Positions 27,434 through 36,269 of a stretch of DNA of 64,000 bases are shown here, piece by piece; the first letter of the stretch is position 1; every line of letters starts with the position of its first letter. The stretch comes from Caldicellulosiruptor saccharolyticus DSM 8903 (lineage in GTDB: Bacteria > Bacillota > Thermoanaerobacteria > Caldicellulosiruptorales > Caldicellulosiruptoraceae): contig NC_009437.1 in the NCBI RefSeq assembly GCF_000016545.1, positions 1,529,501 to 1,593,500 of the forward strand. The letters run 5' to 3'. The position numbers and the translations under genes were made by a program. Below the pieces are notes generated by a model, which saw only the letters and a program-made list of their open reading frames with translations, made no database searches and was not told the DNA's origin.

Positions 27434-29611
27434 ATGGAAAAACTAAAAACCTTCCTGCCAGCAGTTTTACTTTTAGCTTTTACACCTGTTTTTGTCTTTG
27501 CAGAGGATACTACAGCAGTTAAAACAATAAAACTTGCATTTAATGTTGTTCTTGCAATTGGTTTTCTTTCTTTATTTGTTTCAATAACCCTGTTTTTCAT
27601 AAGACTGATGGTTCACAAAGACAGCAGAGAGAGAGCAAAAATCATGCAGTGGTCAAAGTATATTCTGGCGGGCAGCATAATTATTTTTGCCCTTTCTACT
27701 GTTGTAGGTATTATGCTTTCCTACCAGCAGCAGCTTATTGACATTGCAAAAATAAATTTCACAAATACTGCAAATGAACCAACACTTAAGAAAATACTAT
27801 TCGATATAGGTGATAAAATAGACATATTTGTGAACGCGATAATAAACGTCCTATCAGCGTTCATTGTGACACCAATTGAATGGTTTGCAAAACTTGCAGG
27901 ATTTAAACCGATGAATCAGTTATTCTTTGAAGGGAATCCATTTAGTGACAAGGAGATGGATTTTATTTTAAAATTTTACTGGATTGTTGCATCAGTCAGC
28001 TCTGTCTTTATTATAATTCTTGCTGGCAAGACAGCAATTAAACTTATGTTTAGCGGCATAACGGCTTCTGAAAGAGTATCACTTACAAAAGAAGTTACAA
28101 CATGGTTCATGGCACTGCTTGTTATTGCAACAGCTCCATGGATATTATATTTAATGTATGAGTTTTTCTCACTTCTTACAATGTGGCTTCAGAGCGCTAT
28201 AAACAGCGGCTTTTCGTACACAACAAATTCAAATAAAACGTTTGTAACTATACTACATGCTTTTGGTTTAGGATATGACCAGTCAGAAAGTTCGATAAAA
28301 AATTACAAAGAGATTTTGCAAATACTGGGTGAAAAAAACCCAGAAGAAATTATACAAAAGCAGGGTATAATTGATACATTCTTTTTTCATGTATGTGGTT
28401 CTAATCCGGCAAACACCATTATTATGAAAGCTCTGTATTTACCGCTCTGGGCAAAGATAAATATAGTCTTCATGGTAAGAAAATATATCCTCGGCATCTT
28501 TTTCTTGTTCACTCCAGTAGCAGTACTAATGTGGGGAATCAAGAGAGACTCAATGCTTTTAGATGTCTGGTTCGGCGAAACTTTAACAAATGTATCAATG
28601 GCATTTTTCTATGCATTTACCTACATGGCAACGGTACACATATTTACAGCAGCAGGCTGGACAGGATGGGTGTTTGGGTTCATCGCAATGTACTCAATCC
28701 CAAAGGTTGCAGACACGCTCAGAAACCTTTTACAAAACATGTTTGAGCGTTGGGCGGGGATTGACGAGCTGAACCTTGCACGGCCGGCGCTTGGTTCTCT
28801 TTCAAATATGCTAATGGGCTTTAGAAATGCATTTAGCGCACTTTCTATGATAAGACCGACAAGGCTTGCAGAGTCAGCAAATATTGAAGAGTCAGCCTCA
28901 ACAATTGCACCTATGCAAAACAGAGCAGTTGTTGTGAAAGGTAGCAGAAACTATGATGACGATGAAAATTTATTTACGGGCGGTATGACCACTCCACCAC
29001 CCTACTTTGGGCCAACTCCAAGACCCTCTTTTGGACCAAGACCGGGAAGTGGTGGCGGTGGTGCAGCAGTAAATACAAAAAAAGCTGCAGTTGCTTTTGC
29101 GTTGGCAGGTGCAACCGGTGGTGCATCAATTTTAGCTGCCAGTAGCACAACATCAACTACAGCTGCCAACGCAGCATCGGCACAAGGCACAACTTCTTTT
29201 GCCTCCTTTGGAACATCAACAGGCAAAGGTTTTTCAGCAACAGACTTTGAAATACTCAAAGAATCTTCAGGGACATACAAGATTGATGATAGGATTGATT
29301 CAGTAGTTTTTGAGAAGATGAAGCACAACCCAGAATATCAGCAATACTTTCAAACTGGAGGACTTCAAAATATGCTTACAAATATAAACAAAACAAAGAT
29401 GTTTGTAGAAGCTATTAAAACAGGTGACACAACAAAGCTTGAAAAGGAACATGGTATTTCAGACAATACAAAACATGCACTTTCTGCTTTGCACCATATA
29501 TATAAAGTTGAAAGAGATTTGCTACTGAGCCAGCTTGGTATACACGAGGTAAAAACACCAAATCAAAAGCGATATTTTGTCAAACCAGATTTTTCAGAGT
29601 TCAGAACTTAA
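27434..29611 (+). CDS. VirB6/TrbL-like multi-helix channel protein
   Basis: 725 residues. A signal or first helix (FLPAVLLLAFTPVFVFA), then about seven more membrane segments over residues 35-440, and a long soluble tail with a Pro/Gly-rich linker (about 515-545: PPPYFGPTPRP, GSGGGGA) and a helical C-terminal domain. This suits the VirB6/TrbL class or the Gram-positive TrsL type. Start 27434 is chosen for AAGGGGG upstream. It closes the virB block. Confidence 0.72.
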   Translation: MEKLKTFLPAVLLLAFTPVFVFAEDTTAVKTIKLAFNVVLAIGFLSLFVSITLFFIRLMVHKDSRERAKIMQWSKYILAGSIIIFALSTVVGIMLSYQQQLIDIAKINFTNTANEPTLKKILFDIGDKIDIFVNAIINVLSAFIVTPIEWFAKLAGFKPMNQLFFEGNPFSDKEMDFILKFYWIVASVSSVFIIILAGKTAIKLMFSGITASERVSLTKEVTTWFMALLVIATAPWILYLMYEFFSLLTMWLQSAINSGFSYTTNSNKTFVTILHAFGLGYDQSESSIKNYKEILQILGEKNPEEIIQKQGIIDTFFFHVCGSNPANTIIMKALYLPLWAKINIVFMVRKYILGIFFLFTPVAVLMWGIKRDSMLLDVWFGETLTNVSMAFFYAFTYMATVHIFTAAGWTGWVFGFIAMYSIPKVADTLRNLLQNMFERWAGIDELNLARPALGSLSNMLMGFRNAFSALSMIRPTRLAESANIEESASTIAPMQNRAVVVKGSRNYDDDENLFTGGMTTPPPYFGPTPRPSFGPRPGSGGGGAAVNTKKAAVAFALAGATGGASILAASSTTSTTAANAASAQGTTSFASFGTSTGKGFSATDFEILKESSGTYKIDDRIDSVVFEKMKHNPEYQQYFQTGGLQNMLTNINKTKMFVEAIKTGDTTKLEKEHGISDNTKHALSALHHIYKVERDLLLSQLGIHEVKTPNQKRYFVKPDFSEFRT

Positions 29612-29676
29612 GAGTGCAAAGTTTTTTCTTTGTATGATATGATGTTCATATAAAACAAAAGGGAAGGGGTACTTAG

Positions 29677-30723
29677 ATGAAAAAAAGAGAAAAAATCACC
29701 ACTGTAGACCTTGAGAAAAAACTTCTTCAAAAAGACGCAAAAATACTGCCTGCTGATGAAGCTAATAAGCTTTGTTGTATCTATGACTGTATTGACAATG
29801 CACGCTATAAGATTGCAAAAGAAAATGAAGAAATTTATGTTTGCTCAGCCCACAGCAGAGAATTAAAAGCAGAAGTCACAACAAAAATTACAGCAGATTT
29901 CTTCCTTGAAAAACATTACACAACGCTTCTTTTAAAGATTGGTGATTACGATTTATTTGTAAATGAAACTGACATTGATTTTTTCGAACTTGAAAAGAGA
30001 CTGATTGAAAAAGGTATAACTGAAAGCAAAATAGACAGAGCAGTTATTGAAAGTTCCGTAGCAACCCATGAAAACATAACTTATGCAGAAGTTTTAAATG
30101 ATAAACTATATTACATCAGCTGTCTGCCACCAAATGATTTGTATTTCCCCACCAGCAGCGAACTTTTTGCTGTAAGAGAAAAGATATTAGGCGGCGAATA
30201 TGACATCGTGGAAAAACCAAAAGTGATTTTGAGTTACAAAGACATATGGCTTGACGATGATATTGAAGAACCGAAGAAAGTTTATACTGGTAACTGTTTT
30301 GTTTGTAACAAAACAGCAAGCTATAATGTAGGAAAATATAATCTCTGCAAAAATCATTTGATGCAGACTCAGCAAGGAATGATAAGAGAATTTTTTATTG
30401 ATGCATTCATTGGTGTACTCTGCGACATCCAACCTTCAGATATGCTGTTTGTGAACTTCAATGACAAAGAAATTAAACTTGAAGTATATGATTTAGAAAG
30501 CTTATCGGAAATTCATGAGACTATAAAAGACTATAAGATGAAGTTTATAAACTTCAACATTGAATTTGCTGACAGGTTTATAAGGTGTCCCGAAATAGCT
30601 TATTCTGCTATTGTCAATGACCTTCTTGTAACATATTCACGTGTTTTTGACAATAGCTTCATAACAAAGGAAGAATGGGATGAGATTGTGAAAAGAATAA
30701 AGGAAAAATGTTTGCTGGATTGA
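29677..30723 (+). CDS. unknown protein with two Cys/His clusters
   Basis: 348 residues, not recognised. Two similar putative zinc sites: the first around residues 29-60 (CCIYDC ... CSAH) and the second around 209-227 (CFVCNK ... LCKNH), each Cys-rich pair followed after about 14-18 residues by CxxH. The rest is acidic and likely soluble. GGGAAGGGG precedes the ATG. Its place at the end of the virB operon suggests a role in DNA processing or regulation of transfer. Confidence 0.5.
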   Translation: MKKREKITTVDLEKKLLQKDAKILPADEANKLCCIYDCIDNARYKIAKENEEIYVCSAHSRELKAEVTTKITADFFLEKHYTTLLLKIGDYDLFVNETDIDFFELEKRLIEKGITESKIDRAVIESSVATHENITYAEVLNDKLYYISCLPPNDLYFPTSSELFAVREKILGGEYDIVEKPKVILSYKDIWLDDDIEEPKKVYTGNCFVCNKTASYNVGKYNLCKNHLMQTQQGMIREFFIDAFIGVLCDIQPSDMLFVNFNDKEIKLEVYDLESLSEIHETIKDYKMKFINFNIEFADRFIRCPEIAYSAIVNDLLVTYSRVFDNSFITKEEWDEIVKRIKEKCLLD

Positions 30724-30892
30724 TGGTTTTAAATACCGTATTGAAAGTTTTCATCATTTGGGGGTATCATATAATTAAGGAGAAGCAGTTTTATATAGAA
30801 GACGAGGATTTTTAGAAGATAAAATAAAAATTATTGAGGGTAACCCCCGCCCTCATCTGAGTCTAATACAAAAGGGGGGAGTTTAACAAAAG

Positions 30893-31846
30893 ATGAGTAA
30901 AAAAAGACGCTCTAAGGATGTGGGTTTTAAGAAAATTTTCACAAACAAAACTAATATCCACTGGTTTATAACTGAGTTTTTAGGTAACTTTCTACCCTGT
31001 AAAATCGGACTTGATGATATTGAAATGCTTGCAACAGAATCAATTAACAGTCAGTGGAAAGCACGCAGGTCAGATGTGGTATACAAAATAAAGTACAAAG
31101 ACGCTTTTGTCTGCATACTTTTAGAGTTTCAAAACACAAAAGAAGAGCTGTTCCACTGCAGAATATATGAATATGTGCTGCTGATACAGAAAAAATATGC
31201 TATTGAAGACCTTCTTCCAGTAGTAATACCTGTTGTATTGTACACTGGACAGGAAAGGTGGACACCTACAACATCTTTTGAAAAAGGTATTCTCTACTGG
31301 AAGGATTTTGAGCAGTTTGCACAAAAGTTCAATTTCATATTCATTGACATCAAAGAAATAGATGACGAAAAACTACTAAATGGTTCTAATCTGTTATCGG
31401 CAGCGCTGTATATTGACAAAGTATCAGAAAATCCAATCGAAGTTGCTGAAAGGCTAGAATATTTAAGCAAACACATTAAGTTTTCTGAAGAACAAAAGGA
31501 AGAGTTTTGTGAATGGTTGTACCACGTGGTGTTAAAGGGATACGGTTTTACTGATATGGAAGTAGACGAATTTGTGTTCAAGTCCGATTTTCTGAGATTG
31601 GGGGTGAATGAAATGTTTCTCAACACTGCAGAAAAGATAAGAGAAGGACTGAAAAAGGAATTAGCAAAAGAAAGAGAAGTTGCTATCAAAGAAGGTATTC
31701 AACAAGGTATTCAACAAGGCAAAGAACAAGCTCTTATAGAAGTAGCTCAGAGAATGATTGCAGAAGGTGCTGAAGATTCTTTCATAACAAAAGTCACAGG
31801 ACTCAGTATTGAAAAAGTCCAGGAACTTCGAAATAACCTCAAATAG
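30893..31846 (+). CDS. Rpn-family nuclease / Transposase_31-like, copy 1
   Basis: 317 residues of the Rpn (recombination-promoting nuclease, YhgA-like) family, PD-(D/E)XK fold. Start motif VGFKKIF; catalytic Asp61 in ARRSDVVY, Glu78 and Gln80 in LLEFQ. The C-terminal part carries two IQQG repeats and the conserved end FITKVTGLSIEKVQELR. GGGGGGAG precedes the ATG. It is a diverged relative of the two identical copies at 45.4 and 54.5 kb and lacks their flanking repeats, so it seems to be an older insertion. Confidence 0.85.
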   Translation: MSKKRRSKDVGFKKIFTNKTNIHWFITEFLGNFLPCKIGLDDIEMLATESINSQWKARRSDVVYKIKYKDAFVCILLEFQNTKEELFHCRIYEYVLLIQKKYAIEDLLPVVIPVVLYTGQERWTPTTSFEKGILYWKDFEQFAQKFNFIFIDIKEIDDEKLLNGSNLLSAALYIDKVSENPIEVAERLEYLSKHIKFSEEQKEEFCEWLYHVVLKGYGFTDMEVDEFVFKSDFLRLGVNEMFLNTAEKIREGLKKELAKEREVAIKEGIQQGIQQGKEQALIEVAQRMIAEGAEDSFITKVTGLSIEKVQELRNNLK

Positions 31847-31883
31847 CAAACTACAAATATTATAAACTGAAGCCCGCATCCTA

Positions 31884-31927
31884 CACAAAAGCAGGCACTT
31901 CAAAAATGTGCCTGCTTTTGTGTTTTT
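31884..31927 (+). terminator. intrinsic terminator after rpn copy 1
   Basis: Perfect 15-bp stem CACAAAAGCAGGCAC and its complement, 9-base loop, then TTTTT. Confidence 0.88.
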
Positions 31928-31973
31928 ATGGGGGTATTTTTAGTATAGCTAAAAAAGGGGTGAAGCAATTAAG

Positions 31974-32306
31974 ATGAGAGAAAGGCTCATATCTTTGTTA
32001 GAACCTTTTGACAACTGGGAAAATAATATTACAGAAGAAGAAAATTTAGCTGCAAAGGATGCTTTAAAGAAGTTTCTCAAGTATATTGAAAATTTTAAAC
32101 CATCTAAGAAATATGCTAAATCTCATATTACTTTGCTACACACAAGCTATTTAAGGCATCTTGTTGTTATCAAAAAAGCGCTCATGGAAAGAAAATATGC
32201 CCGTGCTTGCAATGAAATTATTACATTGCTAAACCAAGAACCTTTTTTACAAGCAAGAGTGCTTAACAATCTTATAAGGCTTCTTGAAGAGGAGTTAAAC
32301 AACTAA
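31974..32306 (+). CDS. unknown helical protein, 110 residues
   Basis: Predicted all-helical and acidic at the N-terminus, with a basic middle (KPSKKYAKSH). AAAGGGG lies about 12 bases before the ATG. No family recognised. It starts a short run of small genes of unknown role between the secretion and partition modules. Confidence 0.45.
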   Translation: MRERLISLLEPFDNWENNITEEENLAAKDALKKFLKYIENFKPSKKYAKSHITLLHTSYLRHLVVIKKALMERKYARACNEIITLLNQEPFLQARVLNNLIRLLEEELNN

Positions 32307-32448
32307 AAGAAAGGAGTTGAACGTGGTGCTTGAAAGACTCTTTTAAAAAAGAGCCAATATTTTTGTTGTTGCCCCCAGAAGAGAGTTTGGTTTTGCGATT
32401 GACTTTGTTAAAGGAGCAATTGAAGATGAGGAAAAACAGGAGAATAAA

Positions 32449-32991
32449 TTGAAGATTTTATCGTTTATCGAAGAATTAATCAAAGAAGATCTCCAAAGTG
32501 ATATGCTAACAAAGATAATTTATAATCCCAATCAGTACCTTAATAGAACATCATGGTTTCCTTTGAGCTATCTTCCATACGATGTAAGTCAAGTACCGAT
32601 TATTATTAAGATTGACCTTTCAACCACATGCGTAATTGCTTATCCATGGAATAGGGAAAGGTATAAAAAGATGATAAAAACTCTCAGTAAAGAAGATTTT
32701 AAATACCATAAAGCAAATCATATTGCTGAATATTATATTCCACTAGATATTTGCTTTGTTACAAACGGTCATCACTCAATTGCAGCTGGCTGTGGCTATA
32801 AAAAAGGCTGGATAGAAGCAAAAGAGATAGATATAACCCCGCTATTTGAGAAAATTTATACAGATGGGCAAAACTGGTATGAGTCTGCCACAGGCAAACT
32901 AATATTTGATGTTTCAGATTTTAGAATAGCTATTTTGTTTGAAATTGCAAGACTGAAATACGAGCTGCAAAAGAATTTTAGTTCCAAATGA
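32449..32991 (+). CDS. unknown protein, possibly DUF6710; longer frame broken by TAA
   Basis: 180 residues from TTG 32449, which has CAGGAG 6 bases upstream. It resembles proteins I recall as DUF6710 (YYIPLDICFVTNGHHSIAAG). The same frame stays open back to a TAA at 32344, and just before that lie GTG 32323 and AAAGGAG, giving MVLERLF, stop, then 34 plausible codons. The gene may be longer and interrupted by a nonsense codon at codon 8, or TTG may be the true start. A terminator follows at 33006. Confidence 0.5.
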   Translation: MKILSFIEELIKEDLQSDMLTKIIYNPNQYLNRTSWFPLSYLPYDVSQVPIIIKIDLSTTCVIAYPWNRERYKKMIKTLSKEDFKYHKANHIAEYYIPLDICFVTNGHHSIAAGCGYKKGWIEAKEIDITPLFEKIYTDGQNWYESATGKLIFDVSDFRIAILFEIARLKYELQKNFSSK

Positions 32992-33005
32992 AGATTTTGG
33001 ATATC

Positions 33006-33048
33006 AAGAGGTTGCTGGTTTTCAAACGGTAACCTCTTTTGTTTTTTT
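33006..33048 (+). terminator. intrinsic terminator
   Basis: AAGAGGTT / AACCTCTT arms with a structured loop, followed by TTGTTTTTTT. Confidence 0.65.
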
Positions 33049-33077
33049 GAGATAATGAAAAATAAGGAGGGGTTTTT

Positions 33078-33332
33078 ATGTCCCAACAGGAGGTTGAAAG
33101 GATTTTAAAGGCACTTGCAGATGAGAGTATTTTTGCTTTGCTGATTGGTGTGACTCAGGAAGGTGAGGTTATTTTAAGACCAATAGGTGGCGAATGGGGA
33201 AGCGGTATTATACCTGCTATTGAAGAGATGAATAAGAAATATCCTGGCTGCAAAATGAAACTGCTTGAACGAAATTATGATGACTGGTTTAGGTATTTTA
33301 AACATGTTGTCCCAAAAGAACAGGTGATATAA
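33078..33332 (+). CDS. unknown small protein, 84 residues
   Basis: AAGGAGGGG precedes the ATG. Acidic, with an alpha/beta pattern (helix, strand FALLIGVTQEGEVIL, helix) and an aromatic C-terminal part (YDDWFRYF). Not recognised. It is followed closely by a ParB-like gene. Confidence 0.45.
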   Translation: MSQQEVERILKALADESIFALLIGVTQEGEVILRPIGGEWGSGIIPAIEEMNKKYPGCKMKLLERNYDDWFRYFKHVVPKEQVI

Positions 33333-33377
33333 AATATTCTGTAATAAGAGTTATAGTATAAAGAAAGGGAGTTGAAC

Positions 33378-34235
33378 ATGATGTCGAACGAATGCAACGT
33401 AAAAATAATAGATGTATCTGATATTCCAGAATTTCCGACTGACCTTGGCTCAAGATGTTTGCTTCTTACAAAACTTGGGCTTAACCCATACTTCAACACA
33501 GAAGAAGAGATTTTAGAGGCTTTAGAAATGACGGCAGCTGACCCGAAATATTTAGAAATTTGCCTCAAATCAAGCAGATGTCAAGGGTTTTATGAACAGT
33601 TCAAAGAAGGCAAAACACCATTTTTTGAACAGGACAAAATAAAAGTGGCAGAGTACAGGGGAAGATATTGGGTAACTGAAGGCAAACACAGAGTTTGTAT
33701 GGCAAAGAGGCTTGGTGTAGAAAAGATACAAGCTGTAGTAACTCAGTTAAAAGAAGATATTTACAGTCGTTTGCCTTGCGCAGGTCAAGCAGGTAGATAT
33801 AAATTTCACTTCATTATGGAAGATGATAAACAAAAGTGCAAATGCAAAGGCGAAATAGCTCTTTTATGGGTAGGGAAGCTCAAGCAAGAATGTATATACA
33901 TTGACCCATACCTGCCTACTCCTTTGCATTGGATGTATGATACAGATGGGAAATGGATTGAATTAACAGACGGAGTAAAAGTAAAAGTAGAAACCGTTTC
34001 TTGGGAAGTAAAAAGGTTATTCAGTAGAAGAAAAATTATAAAAGAGATTAAATCTGAAGTTATCATCAGCCCAGACCATAGAAAAACAAGAATATGGTTA
34101 TTTTCTGTAAAACCAAAGTATAAAGATTCCAATATATTCACCACTCCTTTAAACAAACTGGAACTTAAAACACTGTATCGATTTGGTTGCTGGCGGAGAA
34201 AGTATGAAAACAGAATAAGTAGAATAACTCTATAG
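33378..34235 (+). CDS. ParB/Srx-fold-like protein
   Basis: 285 residues. The segment VAEYRGRYWVTEGKHRVCMAKR (105-125) fits the ParB/Srx-type nucleotide-binding fold (G-x-H-R motif), followed by GVEKIQAVV. The C-terminal half has a KCKCKG pair and basic stretches. ATG 33378 has AAAGGGAG upstream. It may bind DNA or act as a small nucleotide hydrolase; without an HTH it is not a standard ParB. A hairpin terminator follows (34244-34276). Confidence 0.5.
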   Translation: MMSNECNVKIIDVSDIPEFPTDLGSRCLLLTKLGLNPYFNTEEEILEALEMTAADPKYLEICLKSSRCQGFYEQFKEGKTPFFEQDKIKVAEYRGRYWVTEGKHRVCMAKRLGVEKIQAVVTQLKEDIYSRLPCAGQAGRYKFHFIMEDDKQKCKCKGEIALLWVGKLKQECIYIDPYLPTPLHWMYDTDGKWIELTDGVKVKVETVSWEVKRLFSRRKIIKEIKSEVIISPDHRKTRIWLFSVKPKYKDSNIFTTPLNKLELKTLYRFGCWRRKYENRISRITL

Positions 34236-34243
34236 GCGCTTTT

Positions 34244-34280
34244 AGGGGCTGCCCGGCAAGAAAACGGTTAGCCCCTTTGT
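34244..34280 (+). terminator. intrinsic terminator before the HU gene
   Basis: AGGGGCT / AGCCCCT arms with a long loop, followed by TTGTAAAAT. Confidence 0.55.
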
Positions 34281-34318
34281 AAAATAAAACTAATACCAAA
34301 TTCAGGAGGTGCTTTGTT

Positions 34319-34606
34319 ATGTCAAAAGAAGAATTAGTAAAATCAATAGCTGAAAAAAGCGGTCTTACCAAGAAAGATTCTGAAAGAGCTTTGAACGTTT
34401 TGCTTGAGTGCATTCAAGAGGCTCTTTCAAAAGGTGACAAAGTGCAGCTTGTTGGCTTTGGTACATTCGAAGTAAAAGAAAGAGCTGAAAGGAAAGGAAG
34501 GAATCCTCAAACAGGTGAAGAAATTCTTATACCTGCAACAGTAGTTCCGATTTTCAAAGCAGGAAAAGGTTTGAAAGAGGCTGTGTCTAGCCCAGCTAAA
34601 AGCTAA
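34319..34606 (+). CDS. HU-type DNA-binding protein
   Basis: 95 residues, complete HU/IHF-family protein. N-terminal helices (KEELVKSIAEKSGLTKKDSERALN), beta saddle FGTFEVKERAERKGRNPQTGEEI and C-terminal VPIFKAGKGLKEAV. AGGAGGTG precedes. An HU on the element may help integration, partition or oriT bending. A second HU-like tail fragment occurs at 43.1 kb. Confidence 0.95.
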   Translation: MSKEELVKSIAEKSGLTKKDSERALNVLLECIQEALSKGDKVQLVGFGTFEVKERAERKGRNPQTGEEILIPATVVPIFKAGKGLKEAVSSPAKS

Positions 34607-34620
34607 AAAGTAAACTTACC

Positions 34621-34658
34621 AAGCCTGCTGGCATCTCCAGCAGGCTTTATATTTTTTG
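34621..34658 (+). terminator. intrinsic terminator after HU
   Basis: Perfect 11-bp stem AAGCCTGCTGG / CCAGCAGGCTT, 5-base loop, then TATATTTTTT. Confidence 0.88.
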
Positions 34659-34701
34659 TTGAGTAAAACACAAAAATCAAAGAAAGGGAGTGTGATTTTC
34701 A

Positions 34702-35652
34702 ATGAAGTGTGGAATTGACGTTGGTTTTGGTTTTACTAAAGCTGCAAGTGAAAAAGGTAAAAAGGTGGTTTTTCCTTCTGCAGTAGCAAAAACTTTCATG
34801 ACAGATGTTGGACTGAAACCCACAAGTGATTACTTTGTAACTTACATGAACCAAACATATGCAGTCGGAAGAGCAGCAACACAGTGTCTGATAACAGAAA
34901 CAAGCTTTTCAGAAGAAAGGTTTTCTACAGATTTTTCAAAATTGCTTGTTCTGACAGCACTTATGGCACTTGAATGTGACAGAGAAGTAGAACTTGGTCT
35001 TGGTCTTCCGCTGATGCTTTATCCTAAACTGAAAGAAAAGGTAAAAGACTACTTCGAGTTTTCAGAGGAAATAATCATTAATAGCAATGGTATAGCTCAC
35101 AGCTATCACATTACAAGATGTGAGGTATTCCCACAAGGTGTTGGAGCTCTATTTTCAATTTCCTCACCAGTAGAAGACGGAATATATTGCATTTTAGATG
35201 TTGGCTTTAGGACAACAGATGTAATTGTGGTTGAAATCAGAAATAGAAATATAAATCCATTGCTTGATATGTGCTTCACGGTTGACAAGGGAATGTCACT
35301 TGCAATTGAAAGACTTGGACTTATGATAGAAAGAAAATATGGTGTAAGCTATGATACAAGTCTGCTTTTTGATATTCATGAGCGTTCACATATATCTGTT
35401 CGTGGCAGAAAGATAGATATTGAAGCACATAAAAAAGAAGTCTTCACGGCTATAGCAGACGATATAGTACAGTCTATTTCAAGAAGACTGCAGCGAGGTT
35501 TTGATACATTTGACGCAGTACTCGTAGCAGGCGGTGGAGCTTTTAATGTTGCCTCTGTCCTCCAGAAAGAATTCGAAAATGTCTATGTGCTTGATGACTC
35601 TCAGTTTGCTAATGCAAAAGGATATTTAACATTGCTAAACCTTGGAGTGTAA
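34702..35652 (+). CDS. ParM-like actin ATPase for segregation
   Basis: 316-residue actin-fold protein of the ParM/Alp type. Phosphate-1 loop GIDVGFGFTK (3-12), phosphate-2 region ILDVGFRTTDVIVVE, adenosine loop VLVAGGGAFN. It should polymerise and push element copies apart during an extrachromosomal stage. AAAGGGAG precedes the ATG. The stop codon overlaps the first TGTAAAC iteron, and the adaptor gene follows after 300 bases of iteron-rich DNA. Confidence 0.85.
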   Translation: MKCGIDVGFGFTKAASEKGKKVVFPSAVAKTFMTDVGLKPTSDYFVTYMNQTYAVGRAATQCLITETSFSEERFSTDFSKLLVLTALMALECDREVELGLGLPLMLYPKLKEKVKDYFEFSEEIIINSNGIAHSYHITRCEVFPQGVGALFSISSPVEDGIYCILDVGFRTTDVIVVEIRNRNINPLLDMCFTVDKGMSLAIERLGLMIERKYGVSYDTSLLFDIHERSHISVRGRKIDIEAHKKEVFTAIADDIVQSISRRLQRGFDTFDAVLVAGGGAFNVASVLQKEFENVYVLDDSQFANAKGYLTLLNLGV

Positions 35653-35950
35653 ACGGCTTGAAGTTTTGATATATCTGAAATTGACGCCATTGAAACCTTG
35701 AAAGTGTAAACAATACTGTAAACGCTCAAAACACGCTTAAAATCTCTTTTCAAGTGTTTTTAAGCAACCAAAATGTAAACAGAAAAGCATTTTTTGAGGT
35801 AATTTTAAGGGGTACTTGTAAACAATACAGAGGCATTTTGCGGAGAAAATATAGGAAAATCAAGAACTAAACCCGTTTACACATATGTTTACAAAATCGG
35901 CTTGTTAATACCCTGAAAGCAAGATAAAATAAGGGTAAAATCCGTTTACA
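35648..35950. repeat. partition-site candidate: eight TGTAAAC iterons
   Basis: TGTAAAC occurs in the forward sense at 35648, 35705, 35717, 35774 and 35817, and as GTTTACA at 35875, 35887 and 35944. The last lies just after a promoter. This intergenic stretch codes for nothing and sits between the ParM-like gene and the adaptor gene, the usual place for a centromere and operator. Confidence 0.7.
35902..35930 (+). promoter_or_regulatory. promoter of the ParR-like gene
   Basis: TTGTTA, 17-base spacer, TAAAAT. GTTTACA iterons flank it on both sides (35887 and 35944), suggesting autoregulation by the adaptor. Confidence 0.6.
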
Positions 35951-35961
35951 GGGTGTTGGAG

Positions 35962-36207
35962 ATGAAAAAAAGCAATGTGTTTGCAGTCAGAATTCCCGAA
36001 GACCATCCGTTCTGGAACGAAAAAGACAAAAAACAAGTTATACTTGACGCTCTTGAGCTATATTATGCCACAAAAGCAGTTATTTCAGGAAAAGTAACAC
36101 TGCAAACTGTAAGTGCGGATACAGGCCAAAAGCCCCAGCAGGAAACTGGGCTTCTTCTTAACAAAAAATCAGTCAAATCAATGCTTGACGCTTTCTCAAA
36201 GCTGTAG
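35962..36207 (+). CDS. small ParR-like adaptor candidate
   Basis: 81 residues; N-terminal FAVRIPEDHPFWNEKDKKQVILDALELYY fits a ribbon-helix-helix-like start followed by a helical tail ending KKSVKSMLDAFSKL, which could bind the actin filament as ParR tails do. Assignment is from position after the ParM-like gene and the iterons. ATG 35962 follows AGGGTG by 6 bases. Confidence 0.6.
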   Translation: MKKSNVFAVRIPEDHPFWNEKDKKQVILDALELYYATKAVISGKVTLQTVSADTGQKPQQETGLLLNKKSVKSMLDAFSKL

Positions 36208-36269
36208 CAGCACGAGGCAGGGAATATTTCTCTTCCCTGCCTTTACTTTTTTTCAGGAGGTGTTTTGAA

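Noticed and set aside
27062-29328. Minus-strand frames in the virB4 and virB6-like genes
   Set aside because: Shadows of clearly coding plus-strand genes.
30893-31846. Copy 1 of rpn as a third complete mobile unit
   Set aside because: Its flanks lack the nested stem and the small-RNA modules, and the protein differs.
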